Source: CADCTB01 sp964479465
GTDB lineage: Bacteria; Actinomycetota; Acidimicrobiia; Acidimicrobiales; AC-14
Length of the DNA: 64,000 nt
Direction of reading: 5' to 3'
Assembly: GCA_964479465.1 (NCBI GenBank)
Contig: CAYZMG010000001.1
Coordinates: forward strand, 62,001 to 126,000
Position 1 is the stretch's first letter, and every line of letters starts with the position of its first letter. Shown here piece after piece: positions 17,710-26,174 of the stretch. Both the position numbers and the translations under genes were made by a program. Under the pieces are notes generated by a model, which saw nothing but the letters and a program-made list of their open reading frames with translations, was not told where the DNA came from and ran no database searches.

Positions 17710-17774
17710 CGCCGAATTGTCTACCCCTGGATGATTGATTTCAAGCCAAAGCCTCAATCCGGTAGTTTGCGGGT

Positions 17775-20015
17775 ATGCCGCTTGCCCTTCACCGCGAGCT
17801 TGGCCTCACCGACGACGAAGCGGAGGCCATCACCCGCCTCCTCGGCCGGCCGGCCAACGACCTCGAGCTGGCCATGTACGCGGTCATGTGGTCCGAGCAC
17901 TGCTCCTACAAGTCATCGCGGGTCCACCTCGGCCGCCTCCCCTTCGAGGCGCCGTGGGTGCTCGCCGGCTTCGGTGAGAACGCCGGCGTGGTCGACGTGG
18001 GCGACGGGATCGCCGTGGCCCTGCGCATCGAGAGCCACAACCACCCCTCCGCAATCGAGCCCTACCAGGGGGCGGCGACCGGCGTCGGCGGGATCATCCG
18101 CGACATCTTCACCATGGGCGCCCGGCCCATCGCCCTCCTCGACTCGCTGCACTTCGGCCCGCTCGACGATCCCCTCGCCGGCGCAAGGAACCGCTGGGTC
18201 ATGGAGGGCGTCGTCAGCGGCGTCTCCGGCTACGGCAACTCCGTCGGCGTGCCCACCGTCGGCGGCGAACTGTCGATCCGCGACTGCTTCTCGGGCAATC
18301 CCCTGGTCAACGTGGCCTGCATCGGCGTGATGCGCCACGAGCGCCTTGTGCTGGCCCGGGCCCAGGGTGTCGGCAACCTGGCGGTGCTGCTCGGGTCGGC
18401 CACCGGCCGTGACGGCATCGGCGGCGTGAGCGTGCTGGCCTCGGCGGAGTTCTCCGAGGGTGACGAAGCCAAGCGGCCCAGCGTGCAGGTCGGCGACCCT
18501 TTTGAGGAGAAGCGCCTGATCGAGGCCTGCCTGGCCCTCTTCGACAACGACCTCGTCGTCGGCATCCAGGATCTGGGCGGCGCCGGCCTGTGCTGTGCCA
18601 CCAGCGAGATCGCGGCCAACGGCGGCCTGGGCATGGACGTCGACGTCCGCACCGTCCCCCTGCGGGAGGCGGGCATGGTGCCGGCGGAGATCATGACCAG
18701 TGAGTCCCAGGAGCGGATGCTGGCCATCGTCGAGCCCGGTGACCTCGACGCCGTCCTCGACATCTGCCGGCGCTGGGAGGTGCGGGCCACTGTCGTGGGC
18801 ACCGTCACCACCGGCGACAAGCTCCGCATCCTCGACGGCCCCGGCGGCGAGGTGCTGGCCGACCTGCCGGCGGCCACCCTCCACCACGACGCCCCGAAGT
18901 ACCGCCGGCCCATGCAGGTCCCGGCCGGCTTCGAGGCCGCCCGGGCCGACGACCCGGCACGGCTGCCGGCGCCGGCCGACTGCGGCCCGACGGTGGTCGA
19001 CTGGCTGGCCGACACCTCGTGGGTGTCGTCGCAGTACGACCACCAGCTGTTCCTCAATACCGTCGAGGGTCCAGGGGGCGACGCCGCCGTCCTGCGGCTG
19101 AAGGCGCCCGGACTGCCGGCATCGCGCCGGGGGCTTGCGCTGACCACGGACAGCAACAGCCGCTGGTGCGCCCTCGACCCCCGCAAGGGCACGGCCCTGC
19201 TCGTCGCCGAAGGGGTGCTCAACGTGGCCTGCGCCGGTGCCCGGCCCCTGGCCGTCGTCAACTGCCTGAACTTCGGCAACCCGGAGCACCCCGAGGTCAT
19301 GTGGCAGCTGTCCGAAGCCATCGACGGCCTGGCGGAGGCCTGCCGGGCCATGGGCGTGCCGGTGGTGGGCGGCAACGTCAGCCTCTACAACTCCTCCGAC
19401 GGTGTCGACATCGACCCCACCCCCGTCATCGGCGTCCTCGGGGTCATCGACGAGCTGGTCCGCCGCCCCCCGGGCGCCGGCCTGCGCGAGGGCAGCAACA
19501 TCCTGCAGCTGGGCGAGACCACGTCCACCCCGCTCCAGGGGCCGCTCGGGCCCCCGAGCCTCGCCGGGTCCCGCTGGGCCGAGGCCGCCCACGGCCACCG
19601 GGGCGGCGAGCTGCCGGCGGTCGATGCCGGCGGCCACGCCGCGCTGTGCCAGCTCGTGCGCGACCTGGTCGACGGTCAGCTCGTCGACGGCGTGCACGAC
19701 GTCAGCGACGGTGGCCTCGGCCTGGCCCTGGCCGAGATGGCGGTGCGATCCGAGACCGGGTTCGACGTCGAGGTCGCCCACGGCCACGCCGGCCTCTTCT
19801 CCGAGGCCCCGACCAGGGTCATCGCCTGCGTGGCGCCGGCCGCCCTGGCCGAGGTCACCGAGCGGGCCGGCGCCGCCGGCGTCGCCGTGCGGACGCTCGG
19901 GACGGCCGGCGGTGACCGCCTCATCGTCCGGGGTCTCCTCGACGTGCCGGTGGCCGAGGCAGTGGCGGCATGGCGGGGCGATCTGCCGGCCAAGCTTCAG
20001 CTTGTGGACATCTGA
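17775..20015 (+). CDS. purL: Phosphoribosylformylglycinamidine synthase subunit PurL
   Basis: 746-residue small-type PurL, the ATP-dependent synthetase subunit that works with PurS and PurQ. Motifs: MWSEHCSYKSSRVHL with the active-site His, VALRIESHNHPSAIEPYQGAATGVGGI, DLGGAGLCCATSE, VVGGNVSLYN and GVHDVSDGGL in the second half. The length fits the PurS-dependent form and not the 1300-residue fused enzyme. Because the antisense gene separates it from purQ, it needs its own promoter, which would lie in 17710-17774. Confidence 0.96.
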   Translation: MPLALHRELGLTDDEAEAITRLLGRPANDLELAMYAVMWSEHCSYKSSRVHLGRLPFEAPWVLAGFGENAGVVDVGDGIAVALRIESHNHPSAIEPYQGAATGVGGIIRDIFTMGARPIALLDSLHFGPLDDPLAGARNRWVMEGVVSGVSGYGNSVGVPTVGGELSIRDCFSGNPLVNVACIGVMRHERLVLARAQGVGNLAVLLGSATGRDGIGGVSVLASAEFSEGDEAKRPSVQVGDPFEEKRLIEACLALFDNDLVVGIQDLGGAGLCCATSEIAANGGLGMDVDVRTVPLREAGMVPAEIMTSESQERMLAIVEPGDLDAVLDICRRWEVRATVVGTVTTGDKLRILDGPGGEVLADLPAATLHHDAPKYRRPMQVPAGFEAARADDPARLPAPADCGPTVVDWLADTSWVSSQYDHQLFLNTVEGPGGDAAVLRLKAPGLPASRRGLALTTDSNSRWCALDPRKGTALLVAEGVLNVACAGARPLAVVNCLNFGNPEHPEVMWQLSEAIDGLAEACRAMGVPVVGGNVSLYNSSDGVDIDPTPVIGVLGVIDELVRRPPGAGLREGSNILQLGETTSTPLQGPLGPPSLAGSRWAEAAHGHRGGELPAVDAGGHAALCQLVRDLVDGQLVDGVHDVSDGGLGLALAEMAVRSETGFDVEVAHGHAGLFSEAPTRVIACVAPAALAEVTERAGAAGVAVRTLGTAGGDRLIVRGLLDVPVAEAVAAWRGDLPAKLQLVDI

Positions 20016-20087
20016 TGTTCATCGTGCCGGCAGCCCCGCTCGCGTAGAGTGACCGGGAAGTACGCCGAACCGGCCGGGGGAGATCCG

Positions 20088-20687
20088 TTGGCTGTTACCG
20101 CCCAACAGCACGGCGACGACGGCGCGCTGGTGCGGGCCGTCCAAGCGGGTGATGTCGACGCGTTCGCCGAGCTGTTCCGGCGCCACTACCGGAGCGTGCG
20201 CAAGGCGTGCGCCCGTCGCCTGCTCGACCCGAACGAGGCCGAGGAGGTGGCCCAGGCGGCGTTCGTGCGGGCGTTCGAGAAGATCGACCAGTGCCGCGGT
20301 GACCGCCACTTCGGGCCGTGGGTCCAGGTCATCGCCCGCTCGCTGTGCATGGACGCCTTCCGGGCCCAGGCGCGCGTGGAGCCTCGGGAGCACCCGCTCA
20401 CCGGCCGGCGTGACCACCGCCCCAATGAACCGGAGGAGTCGCTCCTCAGCCGGGAGCGCGCCGCCCAGGTGCAGAAAGCGCTCGGCGCCCTCCCCGACCG
20501 CCAGCGGCGGGCGGTCATCGCCAGGGACTGGGAGGAGCTCCGCCCGGGTGAGATCGCCGACCGGCTGGGGCTGTCGGTCGGCGCCGTCGATTCGCTCCTG
20601 CTCCGGGCCCGGCGCCGGCTCGCCCTCTCGTACCGCCACCTGGCCGGAGAAGGCGCGGCCACGGTGACCACCGCTCCAACTCCTTGA
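20088..20687 (+). CDS. RNA polymerase sigma factor, sigma-70 family (ECF-like)
   Basis: 199 residues from a TTG at 20088 preceded by GGGGGAG; a GTG at 20049 is in frame but has no ribosome site. Region 2 is DAFAELFRRHYRSVRKACAR plus EEVAQAAFVRAFEKI; region 4 is LGALPDRQRRAVIARDWEEL and EIADRLGLSVGAVDSLLLRA (helix-turn-helix). There is no region 1.1 or 3, so it is ECF-like. It sits between purL and purF, with purF starting 30 bp downstream. No anti-sigma gene is adjacent. Its role in the cluster is unknown. Confidence 0.85.
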   Translation: MAVTAQQHGDDGALVRAVQAGDVDAFAELFRRHYRSVRKACARRLLDPNEAEEVAQAAFVRAFEKIDQCRGDRHFGPWVQVIARSLCMDAFRAQARVEPREHPLTGRRDHRPNEPEESLLSRERAAQVQKALGALPDRQRRAVIARDWEELRPGEIADRLGLSVGAVDSLLLRARRRLALSYRHLAGEGAATVTTAPTP

Positions 20688-20716
20688 TCCCCCCACCCCT
20701 GTGGGAAGATGGCCCC

Positions 20717-22219
20717 GTGGAGGTGGAGGCCACCGAGGCCGACAGCGACGATGACACCCCAAAAGAGGCCTGCGGGGTCTTCGGGGTCTACGCACCCGGT
20801 CACCCGGTCGCTCACCTGACGTACCTGGGCCTCTTCGCCCTCCAGCACCGGGGCCAGGAATCGGCGGGCATGGCGGTGAGCGACGGCGACACCCTTACCG
20901 TCGTCAAGGACATGGGGCTGGTCTCCAATGTCTTCGACGGCCGGACGCTCGCCCCCCTGAACGGCCACCTGGCTGTCGGCCACGTCCGGTACTCCACGAC
21001 CGGCGCCAGCACCTGGGGCAACGCCCAGCCCATCTACCGCGAGACCGGCGACGCCGGCTTCGTCCTGGGCCACAACGGAAACCTGACCAACACCGCGGCG
21101 CTCACCGAAGAGGCCGGCATCCTGCCCGGCACGGTGACCAGCGACAGCGATGTCGTGGCCGAACTGATCCAGCACGCCATGCAGGCCGCCGGCCCCGGCG
21201 CCCGCAGCGACGGCCGCGACCTCGAGCGGGCTCTGGTGGAGGTCCTGCCCAAGCTCCAGGGCGCCTTCTCCCTGGTCCTGATGGACGACTCCCACGTGGT
21301 CGGGGTCCGCGACCCCAACGGCTTCCGCCCGCTCTGCCTCGGGCGGCTGGACAACGGCTGGGTGCTGTCGTCAGAGACGACCGGCCTCGACATCGTCGGC
21401 GCCCACTTCGTTCGCGAGCTCGACCCCGGCGAGGTCGTCGTCATCGACGCCACCGGCATGCGCTCGATCCGCCCCTTCGACCACCAGCGCATCGAGCCCA
21501 AGCTCTGCCTGTTCGAGTTCGTGTACTTCGCCCGGCCCGACAGCCGCCTCTACGGCCAGACGGTCCACACCGCCCGCCAGCACATGGGAGAGGCGCTGGC
21601 CGACCAGTCCCCGCTGCCTGCTGACCACGTGACTCCGGAGCGGGAGTGCATGGTGATGCCCGTGCCCGAGTCCGGCATCCCGGCCGCCGAGGGCTACGCC
21701 CGGCGCAGCGGGATCCCGTTCGGCCACGGGCTGGTCCGCAACCGCTACATCGGGCGCACCTTCATCGCCCCCGGCCAGGACCAACGCGCCCAGAGCGTCC
21801 GGATGAAGTTCAACCCCATTCGGGAGAACATCGCTGGCAAGCGCCTGGTGGTGATCGACGATTCCATCGTGCGGGGCACCAGCACCCGGGCCGTCGTCGC
21901 CATGCTCCGGGAGGCCGGCGCGGCCGAGATCCACCTGCGCATCTCCTCGCCGCCCTACCGCTGGCCCTGCTACTTCGGCATGGACACCGGCACCCGGGGC
22001 GAGTTGATCGCCGCCAACCTCACCGTGTCGGAGGTCCGCGACTACCTGGGCTGCGACAGCCTGGCCTACCTCGAGCTCGACCGGCTGGTGACGGCTACCG
22101 GCGTGGCCAGCCGGGGCTTCTGCGACGCCTGCCTGACCGGGAACTACCCGTTGCCGGTACCCCGGCCCCGCGTCGACGACGAGCTGCCCGAGGTCGATCT
22201 CGTGCATCCAAGTGGATAG
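20717..22219 (+). CDS. purF: Amidophosphoribosyltransferase
   Basis: 500 residues from the GTG at 20717, with GGGAAG upstream. First committed step of purine synthesis: PRPP plus glutamine to phosphoribosylamine. An 18-residue acidic propeptide precedes Cys19 (EACGVFGVYAP), which becomes the N-terminal glutaminase nucleophile after processing. Other motifs: HRGQESAGM, GHNGNLTN, the PRPP loop VVIDDSIVRGTSTRA, and cysteines incl. FCDACLTGNYP, consistent with a 4Fe-4S cluster as in Bacillus-type PurF. An upstream in-frame TTG (20684) would overlap the sigma gene and is less likely. Confidence 0.95.
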   Translation: MEVEATEADSDDDTPKEACGVFGVYAPGHPVAHLTYLGLFALQHRGQESAGMAVSDGDTLTVVKDMGLVSNVFDGRTLAPLNGHLAVGHVRYSTTGASTWGNAQPIYRETGDAGFVLGHNGNLTNTAALTEEAGILPGTVTSDSDVVAELIQHAMQAAGPGARSDGRDLERALVEVLPKLQGAFSLVLMDDSHVVGVRDPNGFRPLCLGRLDNGWVLSSETTGLDIVGAHFVRELDPGEVVVIDATGMRSIRPFDHQRIEPKLCLFEFVYFARPDSRLYGQTVHTARQHMGEALADQSPLPADHVTPERECMVMPVPESGIPAAEGYARRSGIPFGHGLVRNRYIGRTFIAPGQDQRAQSVRMKFNPIRENIAGKRLVVIDDSIVRGTSTRAVVAMLREAGAAEIHLRISSPPYRWPCYFGMDTGTRGELIAANLTVSEVRDYLGCDSLAYLELDRLVTATGVASRGFCDACLTGNYPLPVPRPRVDDELPEVDLVHPSG

Positions 22220-22227
22220 TCATCCCA

Positions 22228-23262
22228 GTGGGTGAGACCTACGCCGGCGCCGGCGTCGACATCGGGGCCGGCGAGGAGGCCGTCGAGCGGATCAAGGCCG
22301 CGGTGCGCTCGACGTTCCGCCCCGAGGTCATCGGCGACGTGGGCGGCTTCGGCGGCCTGTTCGCCTTCGACCCGACCCGCTACGTCCGCCCGGTCCTCGT
22401 CGCCGGCACCGACGGCGTCGGCACCAAGGCGGTCATCGCCCGGCTGGCCAACCGGTTCGACACCATCGGCATCGACCTGGTGGCCATGTCCGTCGATGAC
22501 ATCGCCGCCCAGGGCGCCGAGCCCCTGTTCTTCCTGGACTGCATCAGCGCCGGCCGCCTCGACCCCGAGCAGATGGAGCACATCGTGGCCGGCGTGGCCC
22601 ACGGGTGCAAAGAGGCGGGCTGCGCCCTCATCGGCGGGGAGATGGCCGAGCTGCCGGGCATGCTCGAGCCGGGTCACTTCGACCTCGTCGGCTTCGCGGT
22701 GGGCGTGGTCGAGCGCGACCGCCTCATCACCGGCGCCGACATCTCCCCTGGCGACCGGCTCATCGGCCTCCCGTCGCCCGGCCTGCGCTGCAACGGGTAC
22801 TCCCTTGCCCGCCGGGTCCTCCTCGACCTCGCCGGGCGTCCCCTCGACGGGCCGGCGTGGCCCAAGGCCCACCACTCCCTGGGCGAGGAGCTACTGCGGC
22901 CGTCGGTGATCTACGCGCCGGCGCTGGTCAAGCTGTGCCATTCGGTGGAGGTGAAGGGGCTGGCCCACATCACCGGTGGCGGCATCCCCGGCAACCTGGT
23001 GCGGGTCCTGCCCGACAACTGCGGGGCCATCGTCCAGCGGGGCAAGTGGGACGTCCCGGAGATCTTCAACCAGATCCAGGCCGCGGGCGACATCGGGCCC
23101 GACGAGATGGCCAAGGTGTTCAACCTCGGCATCGGCATGGTCGCCGTGGTCGCCCCTCGCGACGCCTACCGGACGCACGACATCCTGCGCGACGCCGGCC
23201 ACGACTCCGTCGACATCGGCGAGATCGTCGAGGGCGACCGGCGGGTCCTGCTCAAGCTCTGA
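22228..23262 (+). CDS. purM: Phosphoribosylformylglycinamidine cyclo-ligase (AIR synthetase)
   Basis: 344 residues, GTG start 8 bp after purF. Closes FGAM to aminoimidazole ribonucleotide with ATP. Motifs: YAGAGVDIGAGEEAVERIK, VAGTDGVGTK, MSVDDIAAQGAEPLFFLDC, ALIGGEMAELPGMLEPG and HITGGGIPGNLVRVLP. Last gene of the purine cluster; purN, purH and purK are not in the window. Confidence 0.95.
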   Translation: MGETYAGAGVDIGAGEEAVERIKAAVRSTFRPEVIGDVGGFGGLFAFDPTRYVRPVLVAGTDGVGTKAVIARLANRFDTIGIDLVAMSVDDIAAQGAEPLFFLDCISAGRLDPEQMEHIVAGVAHGCKEAGCALIGGEMAELPGMLEPGHFDLVGFAVGVVERDRLITGADISPGDRLIGLPSPGLRCNGYSLARRVLLDLAGRPLDGPAWPKAHHSLGEELLRPSVIYAPALVKLCHSVEVKGLAHITGGGIPGNLVRVLPDNCGAIVQRGKWDVPEIFNQIQAAGDIGPDEMAKVFNLGIGMVAVVAPRDAYRTHDILRDAGHDSVDIGEIVEGDRRVLLKL

Positions 23263-23270
23263 CGATTCGG

Positions 23271-23669
23271 TTACGGGGCCCGAGCGCCCCCGGCCGGATG
23301 TGCCATCCTCCCGAGGGCCGCGGCACGGCGGACGCGGGTATCCGGCGCCGAGGGCGGAGGCGACCCGACGACGACGAACGTCCCGCCCCTCAGAGCGGCC
23401 TCCCACTCGATGATCTGGAAAACGCAGAGGAGCGCAGGATCAGACGAGGTGAGGCGGCGAGCATCGACGGCGACCGAGAGGTTCCCCTGCCCGACGACGA
23501 GATCCCACAGCAGGTCGACCAACATCGGGGAGCCGGAATCGTCGAGGACGCCCCCGAGCGCCACGACCACCGTCGCCTGTTTCCGGCTGATATCGATCGA
23601 GAGCACCTGGGAAGCGGTCGCAGGAGCGTCGCCCGGTCCCCTGGGACGGAGCCGGTCGTGATTCACCAC
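23271..23669 (-). CDS. STAS-domain-like protein (anti-sigma factor antagonist-like)
   Basis: 132 residues, GTG start with GGGAG upstream. The core LSIDISRKQATVVVALGGVL, LVDLLWDLVVGQGNLSVAVD, RRLTSSDPALLCVFQIIEWE and GGTFVVVGSPP follows the beta-alpha pattern of STAS domains (SpoIIAA/RsbV). The TSS at the position of the usual phosphorylatable DSSG is a candidate regulatory serine. Probably part of a partner-switching system whose kinase is elsewhere. Remote homology, so moderately sure. Confidence 0.6.
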   Translation of the reverse strand: MVNHDRLRPRGPGDAPATASQVLSIDISRKQATVVVALGGVLDDSGSPMLVDLLWDLVVGQGNLSVAVDARRLTSSDPALLCVFQIIEWEAALRGGTFVVVGSPPPSAPDTRVRRAAALGRMAHPAGGARAP

Positions 23670-23903
23670 TGTCGTCTCCCGTTCCTGCGCTCGCGCCTAG
23701 GGAGCCTGGTGATACCTGGGGAATCGGAAGCGGTAGTGGACGACAATTGGTCGGCCTCCCTTCGCCGCCCTGAACGCCCCGTCCCCGTCCCAGCCCCGGG
23801 ACAGCGCCCCAAGGTGCAATATGCGGCCTCTCTGGACGACCCTTCTCCCCGACACCCTCGCGCACGGCGGCTGCTCAGGCCATGCGGGAGGTCACTTGAA
23901 TCG

Positions 23904-23925
23904 GCATGCGTATCGGTACGTATGC
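23904..23925. other. Imperfect palindrome downstream of a response-regulator gene
   Basis: The 22-bp stretch GCATGCGTATCGGTACGTATGC region is a near-perfect dyad (two mismatched pairs). It lies in the 265-bp gap 23670-23934, 10 bp past the stop of the LuxR-type regulator. Terminator or binding site; I see nothing else in this gap. Confidence 0.3.
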
Positions 23926-23934
23926 TGCCCGCAT

Positions 23935-24621
23935 CTATGGCCCGGCGTCCGCCTGCGGCGTCGAGGGCGACTGGGAGTTCGGCGGGACGATCCCCCGCTC
24001 GATGGCGTAGCGCGCCAACTCGACGTGGTTGCGGAGTCCCAGCTTTTTCATGGCGCGGGCACGATGTGTCTCCACGGTCCGCCGGCTGATGAACAGCAGG
24101 GCGGCGACTTCGGCGTTGGTCCGGCCCCCGGCGGCGAGCCGGAGGACGTCTCGCTCGCGGACGGTGAGCATGTCCTCCGGTTCTTGCTGCTGGTCCGGCC
24201 CGCGCACGTAGGCGTCGACGGCGCGATCGGAGAACGGCGGACTGAGGTAACGGGCGCCCGTCGCCACCGTCCGAATCCCTCGCGCCAGCTCCCCGGCCGG
24301 CGCCTGCTTGAGGGCGTAGCCGGCTGCGCCGCGGCGCATGGCCTCGACGACGTACGCCTCGCTCTCGTGCATGCTGAGGATGAGCACCGCCGGGGGGTCA
24401 GCGCGGCGGGCCAGCTGGCCCGTCACCTCGAGTCCGCCCGCCCCCGGCATCATGAGGTCGAGCACCACGACGTCCGGTTGAAGACGCTCGACCAGGTCCA
24501 TGACCTCCGCGCCGTCGCCCGCCTGGCCCACCACATCGAAGTCTGGATCGGACGCGAGCAGAGCGCTGACGCCCTCCCGCACGACGGCGTGATCGTCCGC
24601 AAGCACGATCCGGATGACCAT
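23935..24621 (-). CDS. LuxR/NarL-family response regulator
   Basis: 228 residues from ATG 24621. Receiver domain with acidic pair LADDH, phospho-acceptor Asp55 in VVLDLMMPGAGG, switch region ILSMHES and Lys in YALKQAP. A linker is followed by a C-terminal GerE-type HTH (LTVRERDVLRLAAGGRTNAE and FISRRTVETHRARAMKKL). It lies 11 bp downstream of its cognate kinase gene, so the two form a NarL-type two-component operon. Confidence 0.93.
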   Translation of the reverse strand: MVIRIVLADDHAVVREGVSALLASDPDFDVVGQAGDGAEVMDLVERLQPDVVVLDLMMPGAGGLEVTGQLARRADPPAVLILSMHESEAYVVEAMRRGAAGYALKQAPAGELARGIRTVATGARYLSPPFSDRAVDAYVRGPDQQQEPEDMLTVRERDVLRLAAGGRTNAEVAALLFISRRTVETHRARAMKKLGLRNHVELARYAIERGIVPPNSQSPSTPQADAGP

Positions 24622-24632
24622 GTGACCCGCCT

Positions 24633-25844
24633 CTAGTCCGCCGGTAGCTCGGCAACCACTGTGGTGCCCCGACCGACGGTTGAGGTCACCGAGATGCGAC
24701 CGGCGGTCGATCGGGCGCGCTCCTCCATGCCCGCCAGGCCACTGCTCTGGCCAACCGGGACGGCGCCGACCAAGAAGCCACGGCCGCCGTCGACGACCTC
24801 CACCCGCAGCAGCCCGTCCTCGAGGGTACATGCAACCGCCGCACGGTCGACACCGGCATGGCGCGCCACGTTGGTGAGCGCTTCCTGGACGATGCGGTAC
24901 GCGGCCGTCTCCAACTCGCTCCGCAGCCGTCCGTCCAGGCCGGAGCACTGGAGCGCGACATGGACGCCCGTCTGGTCGCGATAGCGCTCCGTGAGCCAAC
25001 TCAGGGCGGGCTGCAGCCCCAGATCGTCGAGGATGGCGGGGCGAAGGTCGAGGGAGAGGTCGTGTACGCGGTGCAACAGCTCGACGGCGAGCTCCCGGGC
25101 GCGCTCCAGCCGGCTGGCGGCCTCCTCAGACGAGAGGCGGTCATGGTCTTCGAGCGTCAGCTTGAGGCCCGTGAGGGTCTGGCCGATCTCGTCGTGCAGC
25201 TCCCGGGCGATGCGCCGGCGCTCGCGCTCCTGGGCCTCGACGACCATGCGGGAGTGCCGCTCGAGGCGCTCGCGGAGCCGCCGCTCGCGATCGCGAGCGG
25301 CTTGCAGCTCGTCCTCCACCTTGGCGTGCCCGATGGCATCGGCCAGGACGTTGGCCACGGCGCGCAGGAAATAGATGTCGTCGGGGCTGAATCGCCGGGC
25401 GTGGGAGGCGTTCGCTCCGAGCACGCCATAGGGGCGGGGGTCGCCGCGAATGACGACGTTGATCACGGCGGCCACGTTGTGGTCGGTGAGCAGCGGCGGA
25501 ACCGTGAACCGGGTCTCCCGTCGCAAGTCCTCGACGACGACCGGTGACTGGGATTCGAGTGTGTACCCCGCGGGCGACTCTCGGGCGGCCGGCACGGACG
25601 CGAGGCCTTCGAGGTCAGCGTCCCACCCCACCCCCGCCCGAAGGATCAGGACGTCGCACACCGGGGAGAGCTCGAAGACCTCGACCCGTTCGACGTCAAG
25701 GATCCGGGCCACGGCCTGAACCGCCGACTTCATGAGCGAGGAAAGGTCCCGGTCGACGAGCGCCTGGCGGCCCAGCTCGGCCACGACTTCCTGCTGGCAG
25801 GCGCGGCTGTCGAGCTCGGCGCCCGATTGGTCAAGCTCGCTCAC
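24633..25844 (-). CDS. Sensor histidine kinase with GAF domain (HisKA_3 type)
   Basis: 403 residues, GTG start. No transmembrane segment, so a cytoplasmic sensor. Residues 20-175 look like a GAF domain (LDVERVEVFELSP, GVLGANASHARRFSPDDIYF). A coiled coil follows, then the dimerisation/phospho-acceptor region with His217 in RIARELHDEIGQ, and a HATPase domain with ALTNVARHAG, VVDGGRGF and GLAGMEERA. This is the NarX/DesK class that pairs with LuxR-type regulators, as here. Confidence 0.92.
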   Translation of the reverse strand: MSELDQSGAELDSRACQQEVVAELGRQALVDRDLSSLMKSAVQAVARILDVERVEVFELSPVCDVLILRAGVGWDADLEGLASVPAARESPAGYTLESQSPVVVEDLRRETRFTVPPLLTDHNVAAVINVVIRGDPRPYGVLGANASHARRFSPDDIYFLRAVANVLADAIGHAKVEDELQAARDRERRLRERLERHSRMVVEAQERERRRIARELHDEIGQTLTGLKLTLEDHDRLSSEEAASRLERARELAVELLHRVHDLSLDLRPAILDDLGLQPALSWLTERYRDQTGVHVALQCSGLDGRLRSELETAAYRIVQEALTNVARHAGVDRAAVACTLEDGLLRVEVVDGGRGFLVGAVPVGQSSGLAGMEERARSTAGRISVTSTVGRGTTVVAELPAD

Positions 25845-26174
25845 GTCGCCCTACGTCGTGCAGGAGCTGCCGCAGAGGCCCGTACCACCCCTGCTTGCCA
25901 TCAGAGGGAAGGAGCATCCGACGGGTCACCGATCTGCGCCGCGTGCCGCCATTCGCGGATCACATCAACTCCTTCCGCTGGGCACTCCCGCGGAGGCCAC
26001 CAAGTAGACATCCTCGCCCGTCGTCAGGATGTCGTCAAAGGTGAACCGGTCCTGAACGGCCTCACATGGCTCGGGTACGTCCTCGTTACGTCGCGATTAC
26101 GGGGTGGCGCGTAGGGTCGAGCTCGGGTGGGCAGCCCTGCCGTCAAGGCGCTAGCTAGCGACGAGGAGAGAGAC
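25845..26174. other. Intergenic region between divergent kinase and haloperoxidase-like gene
   Basis: 330 bp without a convincing gene. Short open frames here have no family resemblance. The only signal I can support is GAGGAGAGAGAC just before the ATG at 26175. Promoters for both divergent transcripts must lie here but I cannot place them. Confidence 0.5.
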
